This document shows positions 55,150 to 63,384 of a stretch of DNA of 64,000 nucleotides, in pieces; position 1 is the first letter of the stretch; every line of letters starts with the position of its first letter. The notes under the pieces are model-generated. The model was not told where the DNA came from, ran no database searches, and saw nothing but the letters and a program-made list of their open reading frames with translations. The DNA comes from JAABRB01 sp963735025 (GTDB lineage: Bacteria > Pseudomonadota > Gammaproteobacteria > Burkholderiales > SG8-39): positions 434,001-498,000 of the forward strand of contig CAVTJG010000008.1 in the NCBI GenBank assembly GCA_963735025.1, in the 5' to 3' direction. The position numbers and the translations under genes were made by a program.

Positions 55150-56085
55150 TCACTTCGCGTAGAACACCGCGCTCTCCGGATAGAAGGCGTACCAGGCAAA
55201 CCAGTACGTCATCACGCTCGGCAGCTCCTTGCCATCCTTGTCGTGCACGCGCGCGGTGCGATGCTGCGCGTCATAGGAAACGCGGATGTCGCGCCCAGCG
55301 AGCTTGTCGACGATCACGCCCTCGGTCTTGGCGAGCTCGCCGAACGGATAGGCCTTGCGCGACCCGTCCAGATCCAGGCCCAGCACGACCTCCTTGTTGT
55401 CGAACCGGCTGCTCGAGTTCGCCACCGGAAACAGGATGACCGGGTTCACGTCGTATCCGGCGTAGGGATCACGCGCGTAGTCGCGCGTGAAGCCGGTATC
55501 CTCCGAGAGGACGAGCGTGTCCGGATGGCGCGCGACCCAGTCCGCCCAGCTGGTGTGCGCAGTCGGGACGAGTGCGAGTTTCGCCCCTTTCGCCGGACCG
55601 GTGACCGCCTTGCCCAGGATCTGCGACCACAGCGAATTCGTCTCGCGGTCGTAGAGCAGCACGTCGCTGTTGTAGAGCAGTCCGGACACGCCGAACGAGC
55701 GCTCTTTGTCCTGCACGGTTCGATCGAACGTCACGCCGGATCCGCACAGCGGGCAGTACGTCACCGCGACCGCAGTGCCGCCGACGGAGTCGTTGACCAC
55801 CTCGTGCCAGTTCAGGATCCGCACCGGATAGGCTTTCGCCTCGCCGTTGCGCTCGACACCGAGAATCCGGTCGCCCGGCGACATCCTCGCTTCGCCGGCC
55901 TTCACGAATTTCGGCCGGTCGATCGCGGGAATGCCGTCCTTGGGCGGGCCGCCGCTGAGTATCTCTGCAGGGTCGACCAGCGCGCCCCGCAGGTCGAAAC
56001 CGTTCATGGTCTGCGCCACGGGCGCAGTGGTGAATGCTAGTGCTGCCAGCGCAAGCGCGGCTGTCGCGATTCGACGTGACATCAT
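55150..56085 (-). CDS. DUF3179 domain exported protein
   Basis: 311 residues from 56085. Signal peptide (IATAALALAALAFTTAPVAQ). The core is DUF3179: VNDSVGGTAVAVTYCPLCGS with a CPLC cysteine pair, FGVSGLLYNSDVLLYDRET, SLWSQILGKAVTGP, and SEDTGFTRDYARDPYAGYD. The domain is a lone secreted protein of unknown function, with conserved Cys and His residues compatible with metal binding. It begins after a palindromic-repeat cluster and is divergent from the DUF1631 gene end; the next gene upstream is far. Confidence 0.88.
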   Translation of the reverse strand: MMSRRIATAALALAALAFTTAPVAQTMNGFDLRGALVDPAEILSGGPPKDGIPAIDRPKFVKAGEARMSPGDRILGVERNGEAKAYPVRILNWHEVVNDSVGGTAVAVTYCPLCGSGVTFDRTVQDKERSFGVSGLLYNSDVLLYDRETNSLWSQILGKAVTGPAKGAKLALVPTAHTSWADWVARHPDTLVLSEDTGFTRDYARDPYAGYDVNPVILFPVANSSSRFDNKEVVLGLDLDGSRKAYPFGELAKTEGVIVDKLAGRDIRVSYDAQHRTARVHDKDGKELPSVMTYWFAWYAFYPESAVFYAK

Positions 56086-56236
56086 GGTCGTTCTCCTCGT
56101 TGCCGTATGGCCTTGATACGGCCGGCTAGGACGGATAGATGAGTCGCGGCGCGCGCGAGTGACAATTTGTGCGCGATCGGGAAATTGCCTGTTTCCGAGC
56201 GCGCGACAGCGCTACCGCGTGGGCATTCAACTTGGG

Positions 56237-56352
56237 CGGGTCATCCCCGCGCAAGCGGGGATCCACGGGGGGAAACACGCTGGATTCCCGCTTGCGCGGG
56301 AATGACCATCCGACTCTGTTCAGAGTCATTCCCGGCTATTCGCCGGAATGAC
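56237..56352. repeat. Dispersed palindromic repeats, three arms
   Basis: GTCATCCCCGCGCAAGCGGG, CTGGATTCCCGCTTGCGCGG and a third arm AGTCATTCCCGGCTATTCGC lie in the gap between the DUF3179 and DUF4124-like genes. Confidence 0.85.
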
Positions 56353-56356
56353 GACG

Positions 56357-57082
56357 CTAGCAGTAGCCGTCGCGGAGGCAGCGAACGATCTTCTGCGCGG
56401 CGAGATCGGATTTATCGCTGAACCAGCGGGTCGATTCGTTCTGGAATGCGGTGCGCGGCCCGGGCTGCCGCAGCACCCGCTCGATGTTCGTCTTGACGCG
56501 CTGCATCGCGCGGTCGCGATCCGCGCCGCGCGTCCCGGCTCCGGCCGGATCGACGGCGTCTGCCTGCGCGCACAGCTCGAGATAGCGGTCGAGATTGACG
56601 AAGAACGTCTGATTCTCGGCGGCCGAACCGACGCGCAGTGCCTCGGACAGGAGCTTGTCCATCGCCGCATCGCGCTTGGCAAGCAGTTCAGGAAGATCGG
56701 GAGCCTTCGCCACTGCACCCGGCTGTGCCGCGCCCGGCTTGCCGGGCGCCGGCTCGAGGACCCTGCCGCCCAGTCCGACACGTTCCGGCGGCACCAGCTT
56801 GCCGTCCTTGAACACCGTGACGCGCGGTCCCCGCTCCGCCGCGTCCGCACTGCGCAGCCAGGGTGGTGGCACCGAAGAGAGATTGAGCTGCCCCGTGCCC
56901 GGGTCGCGCCAGCTGTACACCACCTCCGACGCCACGGCGAGCGGTGCGGAAATCGAAAGTCCCCACACGACCACGCAGGCGAGCGCCCGTGCCAACCGGG
57001 CAAATACAGCAAACGCAAATGCAGCGCCGCGTCCGATGGAGGCGCGGACCGCGGGTAGCGCCGTGCGGTCGGTGTGCGGCAT
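56357..57082 (-). CDS. Exported DUF4124-like protein
   Basis: 241 residues from 57082. A hydrophobic segment (ALACVVVWGLSISAPLAVAS) after about 33 residues acts as signal peptide. Next comes VVYSWRDPGTGQLNLSSVPP, similar to the DUF4124 beta-hairpin (VYrWvDenGvvhYsd). A Pro/Gly/Ala-rich middle is followed by a helical C-terminus containing Lys/Arg-rich repeats and two Cys at the very end (KIVRCLRDGYC). It overlaps the SDR stop by one base (TGATG), so translation may be coupled. Function unknown. Confidence 0.68.
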   Translation of the reverse strand: MPHTDRTALPAVRASIGRGAAFAFAVFARLARALACVVVWGLSISAPLAVASEVVYSWRDPGTGQLNLSSVPPPWLRSADAAERGPRVTVFKDGKLVPPERVGLGGRVLEPAPGKPGAAQPGAVAKAPDLPELLAKRDAAMDKLLSEALRVGSAAENQTFFVNLDRYLELCAQADAVDPAGAGTRGADRDRAMQRVKTNIERVLRQPGPRTAFQNESTRWFSDKSDLAAQKIVRCLRDGYC

Positions 57083-57912
57083 CAGTCGACGAACAGGTCC
57101 GGCAGGAATTTATTGTTCCCCTTCAGCACCGCGTATTTTCCCAGATCGGTCACGCCCTCCGCGGCGAGCACTTCCTCGTCGATGTAGAAGTGACCGGTAT
57201 GCTTGCGCGCGTCGCGATTCAGGATGGCGTACGCGGCATCGGCAAGAATTTCCGGCGTGCGGCACATCTTGGGATCGACGCCCGGGATCATCATGATCGC
57301 GGCGGTGTTGATGACCGTGCGCGGCCAGAGCGCATTGACCCCGATGCCGTCGTCGCGAAACTCCTCGGCCATGCCGAGAACGCACATGCTCATTCCGTAC
57401 TTCGCCATCGTGTAGGCGACGTGGTTCTTGAACCAGCGCGGGTCGAGGTTGAGCGGCGGCGAGAGATTGAGGATGTGCGGATTCTGGCCCGCTTTCGCGG
57501 CCGCCTTGAGGTACGGCAGGCAGGCTTGCGAGCAGGCGTAGGTGCCGCGCATGTTCACGCCGAGCATGAGGTCGAAGCGCTTCATCGGCGTCTCGCCCGT
57601 GCCGGTCAGCGAGATCGCGCTCGCATTGTTGATCAGGATGTCGATGCTACCGAAGTGCTCCGACACACGCTTTGCCGCGTCGGCCACTTTCGCATCGTCA
57701 CGAATGTCGACCGGCACGGGCAGCGCCTGCCCGCCGGCAGCCGCGATCTCCTCGGCGGCAGTGTAGATCGTGCCCGGTAGCTTGGCGTGCGGCTGCTCGG
57801 TCTTGGCGATGATCGCCACGTTCGCGCCATCGCGCGCGGCGCGTTTCGCGATCTCGAGCCCGATCCCGCGCGATGCCCCGGTGATGAAGAGAGTCTTGCC
57901 TTTGAGGCTCAT
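57082..57912 (-). CDS. Short-chain dehydrogenase, HSDL2/citronellol-dehydrogenase-like
   Basis: 276 residues from ATG 57912. NAD(P)-binding GASRGIGLEIAKR near residue 12, NNASAISL near 95, and YxxxK as YTMAKYG. The Ser position reads NLSPPL, as in the HSDL2 group. The C-terminal region (ALWPRTVINTAAIMM, GVDPKMCRTPEILADAAYAI) is characteristic of that group, which reduces or oxidises fatty or branched alcohols and acyl derivatives. It is downstream of PhzF and upstream, coupled, to the DUF4124-like gene. Neighbouring CoA-ligase and hydratase genes suggest lipid or terpenoid degradation. Confidence 0.88.
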   Translation of the reverse strand: MSLKGKTLFITGASRGIGLEIAKRAARDGANVAIIAKTEQPHAKLPGTIYTAAEEIAAAGGQALPVPVDIRDDAKVADAAKRVSEHFGSIDILINNASAISLTGTGETPMKRFDLMLGVNMRGTYACSQACLPYLKAAAKAGQNPHILNLSPPLNLDPRWFKNHVAYTMAKYGMSMCVLGMAEEFRDDGIGVNALWPRTVINTAAIMMIPGVDPKMCRTPEILADAAYAILNRDARKHTGHFYIDEEVLAAEGVTDLGKYAVLKGNNKFLPDLFVD

Positions 57913-57960
57913 GTGATTGGCTTTCCTGGTCCGGCCTGACTGGTCCACTGCGCGCAGTTC

Positions 57961-58833
57961 TCAGCAGTCGAGCGTCCCGTCGATACAGGTGATGGCTGCG
58001 CCGCCGAGCTCGATCGCGCCGGTCTTGACGTCCACCCGAATGTGCACCTTTCCGTCGCGACCTACTTCGCGCCCCTGGCTGACGCTGTAGAAGTTGCCCA
58101 CGCTCGAGAGCAGACCGGACTCGCGCAGGAACGCCGCGATGCAGACGTTGCCGCTCCCGCAGACCGGGTCCTCCGGCACGCCTTCGGCGGGCGCGAATGC
58201 CCGCACCCGCAGTGCGACGTCCGAGTCGCGCTCGCGCCCGAATACCGCGACACCCGTGATGTTCATCGCGCGCGAGATGGTCGCGAGGGAGCTCATCTTC
58301 GGCTGCAACATCGAGACCGTGTCGGCCTCCCCGAGATCGAGCACCGCCCAGGTTGGCCCGACGCTCACGACCTGCGGCCGAACGGTGGGTCCGGCGTCGG
58401 TGTCCAGCGCCATGTTCAGCTCGTCTAGCTGGTCGTCCTCGATCGGCCGCAGTGTTGCCGACGGCGCCTCCACGAAAAGATGGCGCTCCGGACCGGCCTG
58501 CTCGACGCGCACGCGCAAGGATCCCGCGCCGCATTCCTGGATGTACTCGTCCTTGCCGGCCGGCAGCACGCCCGACTCGAGCGCGGCATGCACCGTCCCG
58601 ATCGCGGGGTGACCCGCGAACGGCAGCTCGCTCACCGGAGTGAAGATCCGGATCCGGTAGTCGCCGCCCTGCTCGGGAGGCAGCACGAACGTCGTCTCGG
58701 AAAGATTCGCCCAGCGCGCGATCATCTGCATGTCCGGCGCGGTCAGGTGCGCACAGTCGAGCACGACGGCGACCGGATTTCCCATGAAGGGTTTCGCGCT
58801 GAACACATCGATCTGCTTGAATCGCCGCTTCAC
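57961..58833 (-). CDS. PhzF-family isomerase/epimerase-like protein
   Basis: 290 residues from GTG 58833, chosen because GAGGAGG lies just upstream. PhzF motifs: QIDVFSAKPFMGNPVAVV, catalytic Glu in ARWANLSETTFVLP near residue 46, FTPVSELPFAGHPAIGT, and the second half DPVCGSGNVCIAAFL. The family has a two-lobed diaminopimelate-epimerase fold and moves double bonds or isomerises. The biological substrate is rarely known outside phenazine synthesis, and no phenazine genes are nearby. It sits between the SDR and enoyl-CoA hydratase genes. Confidence 0.9.
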   Translation of the reverse strand: MKRRFKQIDVFSAKPFMGNPVAVVLDCAHLTAPDMQMIARWANLSETTFVLPPEQGGDYRIRIFTPVSELPFAGHPAIGTVHAALESGVLPAGKDEYIQECGAGSLRVRVEQAGPERHLFVEAPSATLRPIEDDQLDELNMALDTDAGPTVRPQVVSVGPTWAVLDLGEADTVSMLQPKMSSLATISRAMNITGVAVFGRERDSDVALRVRAFAPAEGVPEDPVCGSGNVCIAAFLRESGLLSSVGNFYSVSQGREVGRDGKVHIRVDVKTGAIELGGAAITCIDGTLDC

Positions 58834-58856
58834 CTTTCCTCCTCGCTTACGCGGTC

Positions 58857-59624
58857 TCAGTTGAATCGCGTGAAATCGGGCTTGCGCTTCTCGAGGAAAG
58901 CGCCGAAGGCTTCCTTCGCCTCGCCTGAAACGAGCCGCTCGCCGAAATTTTGCAGTTCCTCGGCAAGCGCCGCTTCCATCATCGCTTTCGTCTGCGACTT
59001 GAGGAGCCGCTTCGTCAGCCGCACCGATGCGGGAGGCTTGGCGGCCAGCTTGCGGGCGGCCTGCTCGGCCGCTTCCAGCGCAAGGTCGTTGGGCACGACC
59101 TCCGTCACGATGCCGACCGCGAGCGCCTTCTGGGCGTCGAACGGCTCGCCGAGCAGAAGCAGCTCCGCGGCCCGCTGATAGCCCGCCAGCGCAGGGAGCA
59201 GGAACGACGATGCCGCCTCCGGACACAGCCCGAGATTGACGAACGGCATGGAGAATCTTGCATCCTGTCCCGCGTAGACGAGGTCGCAGTGCAGGAGCAT
59301 CGTCGTGCCGATGCCGACGGCAACGCCGTTCACAGCAGCGACGAGCGGCTTCTCGACGTGCGTCACCGCGTCCAGAAAGGCGAACACCGGGCTCTCGGGA
59401 CCGCGCGGCGGATTCGCGAGGAAATCCTGCAAGTCGTTGCCCGCAGTGAATGCGTCGGGTGTTCCGTGCACGAGGATGACGCGGACATCGGCGTCGGTCG
59501 CGGCGCTACGCAATGCATCGGCGAATGCCCGGTACATGCCCGCAGTCAGGGCATTCTTCTTCGCGGGACGATCGAGCTGGATGCGCAGCACCTGCGCGGA
59601 TTTTTCGACGTTGATTTCGCTCAT
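58857..59624 (-). CDS. Enoyl-CoA hydratase/isomerase family protein
   Basis: 255 residues from ATG 59624; a longer reading to 59663 is less likely. Crotonase-fold motifs: RIQLDRPAKKNALTAGMYRA, the oxyanion-hole segment FTAGNDLQDF, and KPLVAAVNGVAVGIGTTMLL, followed by ARFSMPFVNLGLCPEAASS where the second catalytic position is Glu in PEAASS. The C-terminus ends with LEKRKPDFTRFN. Usual roles are hydration or isomerization of enoyl-CoA in fatty-acid or aromatic-acid breakdown. The gene is adjacent to a fatty-acid CoA ligase gene, which fits. Confidence 0.92.
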   Translation of the reverse strand: MSEINVEKSAQVLRIQLDRPAKKNALTAGMYRAFADALRSAATDADVRVILVHGTPDAFTAGNDLQDFLANPPRGPESPVFAFLDAVTHVEKPLVAAVNGVAVGIGTTMLLHCDLVYAGQDARFSMPFVNLGLCPEAASSFLLPALAGYQRAAELLLLGEPFDAQKALAVGIVTEVVPNDLALEAAEQAARKLAAKPPASVRLTKRLLKSQTKAMMEAALAEELQNFGERLVSGEAKEAFGAFLEKRKPDFTRFN

Positions 59625-59753
59625 TGGAAGACCTGGTGCATAGCTGGTGGAGTGTACCGCCAACAGGCGGTTTGCGAGCCCGCCCGAATGGACGATGCAC
59701 TCCGGAAATCGGAAAGTAAATACGACAAGTCAAACGCCCGGAAATCTCTGAAT

Positions 59754-59852
59754 CCGTCATCCCCGCGCGAGATCGTCATCTCCGCGCGAGATCGTCATCC
59801 CCTCGCGAAGTCGTCATCCCCTCGCTGGATCGTCATCCCCGCGCACGCGGGA
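59754..59852. repeat. Palindromic repeat cluster with a 19-bp tandem array
   Basis: GTCAT starts at 59756, 59775, 59794, 59813 and 59832, an exact 19-bp period. The last unit continues into a full palindrome GTCATCCCCGCGCACGCGGG. The arrays here and at 54905 have different periods, so they expanded independently. Confidence 0.9.
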
Positions 59853-59882
59853 ATGACGGGTCCTCGCGGATACGGCCTCGGA

Positions 59883-61508
59883 TCAGGCGGTGGGCAACTT
59901 GTGGGCCGTAAAATCCTGCCTCAGCTGCGTCTTGAGGAGCTTGCCTGTGGCGGTGTGCGGAAGAGTCTCCACGAACACCACATCGTCGGGAATCCACCAC
60001 TTGGCGACCTTACCCTCGAAAAACGCGATCAGATCCGCGCGCGACACGTCGGCACCGGCTTTCTTCACGACGACGAGGAGCGGACGCTCGTCCCACTTCG
60101 GATGGGCGACGCCGATCACGGCCGCCTCGGCAACCGCCGGATGCGCCACCGCGATATTCTCGAGGTCGATCGAGCTGATCCACTCGCCGCCCGACTTGAT
60201 CACGTCCTTCGAGCGATCGGTGATCTGCATATAGCCGTCTGGGTCGATCGTCGCCACGTCGCCGGTCGGAAACCAGCCGTCGCGCAGGATGTTGCCGCCC
60301 TCCCCCTTGAAATAGCCGGTCGTGACCCACGGCCCGCGTACCATCAGGTCGCCGAATGCCTTGCCGTCGCGCGGCAGCTCCTTGCCGTCGGCATCGACGA
60401 TCTTCATTTCCACGCCGAAGATCGCGCGGCCCTGCTTCACGCGCGTCTTGAACTGCTCTGCTGGCGACATTCCCAGGTGCTTCGCCTTCAGGGTACCGAA
60501 CGTTCCGAGCGGGCTCATCTCGGTCATCCCCCAGGCGTGCTGACAGTCGACGCCGTACTCGGCGAACGTCTCGATCATCGCCGGCGGACAGGCCGAGCCG
60601 CCCACGACCGCACGCTTGAGCGACGAGAACTGCAACTTGTTCTCCTTCATGTATGTCAGCAGGGCGAGCCAGACCGTGGGCACGCCCGCGGTGGTGGTCA
60701 CCTGCTCCGCCTCGAACAGCTCGTAGAGGCTCTTGCCGTCGAGCGCCGCGCCGGGCAGTACGAGTTTTGCTCCGTTCATCGGCGCGAGGTAGGCGATGCC
60801 CCAGGAATTGACGTGGAACATCGGCACCACCGGCAGGATGACGTCGCGTGCGGAGACGTTGAACACGTCGGGCAGCGACGCAGCATAGGCGTGAATCAGC
60901 GTCGAGCGGTGCGTGTAGAGCGCCCCCTTCGGATTTCCGGTCGTGCCCGACGTGTAGCAGAGCGCTGCAGCGGTCCACTCGTCGAGTTGCGGCCATTCGA
61001 AGTTGCCGTCCTCGGCTCCGATCAGGTCCTCGAAACAAAGCAGGTTCGGAATCTTTGCGGTGGGCAGATGCGCGCGATCGGTCAGCGCCACCCAGGCCCG
61101 CACGCCCGGACATTGCGGCGCGAGCTTCTCGACGAGCGGCGCAAACGTCAGATCGAAGCAGACGAACCGGTCCTCGGCGTGGCCGATGATGTAGGCGATC
61201 TGTTCGGGAAACAGCCGCGGGTTGATCGTGTGCATGACAGCGCCCATTCCCGAGATCCCGTAGTAGAGCTCCAGATGGCGGTAGCCGTTCCAGGCGAGCG
61301 TTCCGACGCGGTCGCCGCCGCCGACGCCGAGTCGCGTGAGCGCCTGTGCGAGCTGTCGCGCGCGCCGGTGCGCGTCGGAATACGTGTAGCGGTGTATCCC
61401 GCCTTCCACGGCCCGCGACACGACCTCGGTATCGCCGTGGCAGTGGTCCGCGTGCTGGATGATCGATGAGATCAGCAGGGGAGCGTCCTGCATCAGGCCG
61501 CGCAGCAT
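59883..61508 (-). CDS. Fatty-acid--CoA ligase (AMP-forming)
   Basis: 541 residues. Motifs: YTSGTTGNPKGALYTHRS (P-loop), GWFPTGDVATIDPDGYMQI, DRSKDVIKSGGEWISS and catalytic Lys in TATGKLLKTQLR. VPMFHVNSWGIAYLAPM and HAWGMTEMSPLGT are typical of medium/long-chain acyl-CoA synthetases such as AlkK relatives. It activates free fatty acids for beta-oxidation. It is divergent from the TPP enzyme gene, and the hydratase gene lies downstream on the same strand, past a palindromic-repeat cluster. The start at 61508 gives the standard N-terminus MLRGLMQDAPLLISSII. Confidence 0.93.
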   Translation of the reverse strand: MLRGLMQDAPLLISSIIQHADHCHGDTEVVSRAVEGGIHRYTYSDAHRRARQLAQALTRLGVGGGDRVGTLAWNGYRHLELYYGISGMGAVMHTINPRLFPEQIAYIIGHAEDRFVCFDLTFAPLVEKLAPQCPGVRAWVALTDRAHLPTAKIPNLLCFEDLIGAEDGNFEWPQLDEWTAAALCYTSGTTGNPKGALYTHRSTLIHAYAASLPDVFNVSARDVILPVVPMFHVNSWGIAYLAPMNGAKLVLPGAALDGKSLYELFEAEQVTTTAGVPTVWLALLTYMKENKLQFSSLKRAVVGGSACPPAMIETFAEYGVDCQHAWGMTEMSPLGTFGTLKAKHLGMSPAEQFKTRVKQGRAIFGVEMKIVDADGKELPRDGKAFGDLMVRGPWVTTGYFKGEGGNILRDGWFPTGDVATIDPDGYMQITDRSKDVIKSGGEWISSIDLENIAVAHPAVAEAAVIGVAHPKWDERPLLVVVKKAGADVSRADLIAFFEGKVAKWWIPDDVVFVETLPHTATGKLLKTQLRQDFTAHKLPTA

Positions 61509-61613
61509 ATTCGTATTCCTCCGGTGGGTGCGCCTGGCACGAAGGGCCGGCCAGCCAAATTACCGCCCGGCGACCCGGGGTGTCAACTCGCAGGTAGAAC
61601 ACATGCGCTCGGC

Positions 61614-61619
61614 TATACT
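61614..61619 (+). promoter_or_regulatory. Candidate -10 element (TATACT) for the TPP enzyme gene
   Basis: TATACT lies 37 nt before the GTG start; GGAGG follows at 61645-61649. A convincing -35 was not found, so only the -10 is suggested. Confidence 0.35.
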
Positions 61620-61655
61620 GCCCGCCGACTGGCGCCGGCGAACTGGAGGATATCC

Positions 61656-63374
61656 GTGGCGAAACGCAGCACCGCGCACTACCTGCTCGAAGGGCTGAAC
61701 GAGCTCGGCATCGAGCACGTGTTCGCCAACCTCGGCACCGACCATGCCCCGATCATCGAGGAGCTGGCGCGGTGGAAGCGGGACGGAAGACGTGCCCCGC
61801 AGTTCGTGCTGTGTCCGCACGAGAACGTCGCGATCCACATGGCAGGTGGCTATGCCCTGGCGACCGGCCGCGGCCAGGCCGTGCTGGTGCACGTGGACGT
61901 CGGAACGGGCAACGTGGCCACGGGCATGCACAACCTGCAGCGCCTGCGTGTTCCGGTCATGGTCATGGCCGGGCGCGCGCCCGCAACGTCGCGCGGCGAG
62001 CTGCTGGGCTCGCGCGACAACTACATTCACTACATGCAGGACGTGCGCGACATGGCGTCGATCGTCCGGCCCTACACCAAATGGGAGCATGCGCTCGAGG
62101 CCGGCGTGGTCGCAAAGGAGGTGTTGCGCCGGGCGCACACGGTAATGCAGAGCGACCCGGGCGGCCCCGTTTATCTCAATCTGCCGCGCGAGGCACTCGC
62201 CGCGGAATGGGACGAATCCGCGGTCGCATCGTTCCCCGCCGAGAAGTACGGTGCATTCAGGGCTGGTGGCGCCGACCCCGAGACGATCGGCATGATCGCC
62301 GACAAGCTCGTCGCCGCGGAGCGTCCATTGCTGGTGACCGCCTATGCAGGGCGGCAGCCGGAGGCGCCGGCGATCATCGACGCACTTGCACGGCTCGCCG
62401 GCATCCGCGTGTTCGAGAACAGTCCCCACCACCTCAACATCGATCGCGAGTCGCCGTGCTTCGGCGGCTACTCGCCGGTCGCCGAGCTCGCGCACGCGGA
62501 CGTCGGCATGATGGTGGATGTCGATGTGCCGTGGGTATTGCAGGATAGACGCGAGAATCCCGCCACGTGGTGGGCGCAGATCGACGTCGACACGATCAAG
62601 AAAGACATCCCGACATGGGATTTTCCTGCCGACCTGCGCGTTCAGGGCGCGAGCGCCCGGATTCTCGCGCAGCTGCTCGAAGCGGTGAAGGAGCGCTCGA
62701 CGCAAGCCTCGCGCGATCATGCCCGGAGCCGGATCGAATCCTGGGCGGGCGCGAATGCCGCGCGGCGCGAGGCAATTGCGAAAGCGGCTACCGACCGCGG
62801 TAAGAAGGACGCGCTCACCGCGGCGTATGTCTGCGCCGAGGTCGGACGCGCGATCGACGCCGATACGATCGTCGTCAACGAAGGAGTGCGCAACGCGCTC
62901 GTCGTGCAGGGGCAGATTCCGCGCACGCGTCCGGGCACGTTCGTCGGCACGGCCGGCGGCGGGCTCGGCTGGTCGGGCGGCATATCGCTCGGAGTGAAGC
63001 TCGCACGCCCCGACCGCAACGTCGTGCAGATCGTGGGCGACGGCTCGTTCTATTTCAGCACGCCGCTAGCGGTTTACGCTGCGGCGAAGCAGTACAAGCT
63101 GCCGATCTTCACCGTGGTGCTCGACAACTCGGGCTGGGAGGCGGTCAAGTCGGCGACGCTGCGGGTGTATCCGGACGGAGCGGCGAAGAGCGCAGGCGAG
63201 TATCAGTCGGTGCTCGCGCCCAAGATCGATTTCCACAAGGTGGCGGAGGCATGCGGCGCGCAGGCCGAGTGCGTGGCCGAGTCCGACGACCTGCCTGCGG
63301 CCATCGCGCGCTGCCAGGAAGCCGTGCGCGCGGGCCGCGCCGCGGTGCTCGTCGCGCGCATCGCGCCGCACTGA
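61656..63374 (+). CDS. TPP-dependent acetolactate-synthase-like enzyme
   Basis: 572 residues from GTG 61656, because GGAGG sits 6 nt upstream; a longer frame to 61524 has no ribosome site. Three ThDP-enzyme domains: N-terminal PYR domain (VLCPHENVAIHMAGGYALA with the catalytic Glu), a central domain, and a C-terminal PP domain with the GDGS...N ThDP-binding motif (QIVGDGSFYFSTPLAV then VVLDN). The cofactor is thiamine diphosphate and Mg2+. Such acetolactate-synthase-like enzymes often act on other 2-oxo acids or oxalyl-CoA-type substrates. It is divergent from the CoA-ligase gene; the pathway is unknown. Confidence 0.88.
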   Translation: MAKRSTAHYLLEGLNELGIEHVFANLGTDHAPIIEELARWKRDGRRAPQFVLCPHENVAIHMAGGYALATGRGQAVLVHVDVGTGNVATGMHNLQRLRVPVMVMAGRAPATSRGELLGSRDNYIHYMQDVRDMASIVRPYTKWEHALEAGVVAKEVLRRAHTVMQSDPGGPVYLNLPREALAAEWDESAVASFPAEKYGAFRAGGADPETIGMIADKLVAAERPLLVTAYAGRQPEAPAIIDALARLAGIRVFENSPHHLNIDRESPCFGGYSPVAELAHADVGMMVDVDVPWVLQDRRENPATWWAQIDVDTIKKDIPTWDFPADLRVQGASARILAQLLEAVKERSTQASRDHARSRIESWAGANAARREAIAKAATDRGKKDALTAAYVCAEVGRAIDADTIVVNEGVRNALVVQGQIPRTRPGTFVGTAGGGLGWSGGISLGVKLARPDRNVVQIVGDGSFYFSTPLAVYAAAKQYKLPIFTVVLDNSGWEAVKSATLRVYPDGAAKSAGEYQSVLAPKIDFHKVAEACGAQAECVAESDDLPAAIARCQEAVRAGRAAVLVARIAPH

Positions 63375-63384
63375 CCATCCGAGA

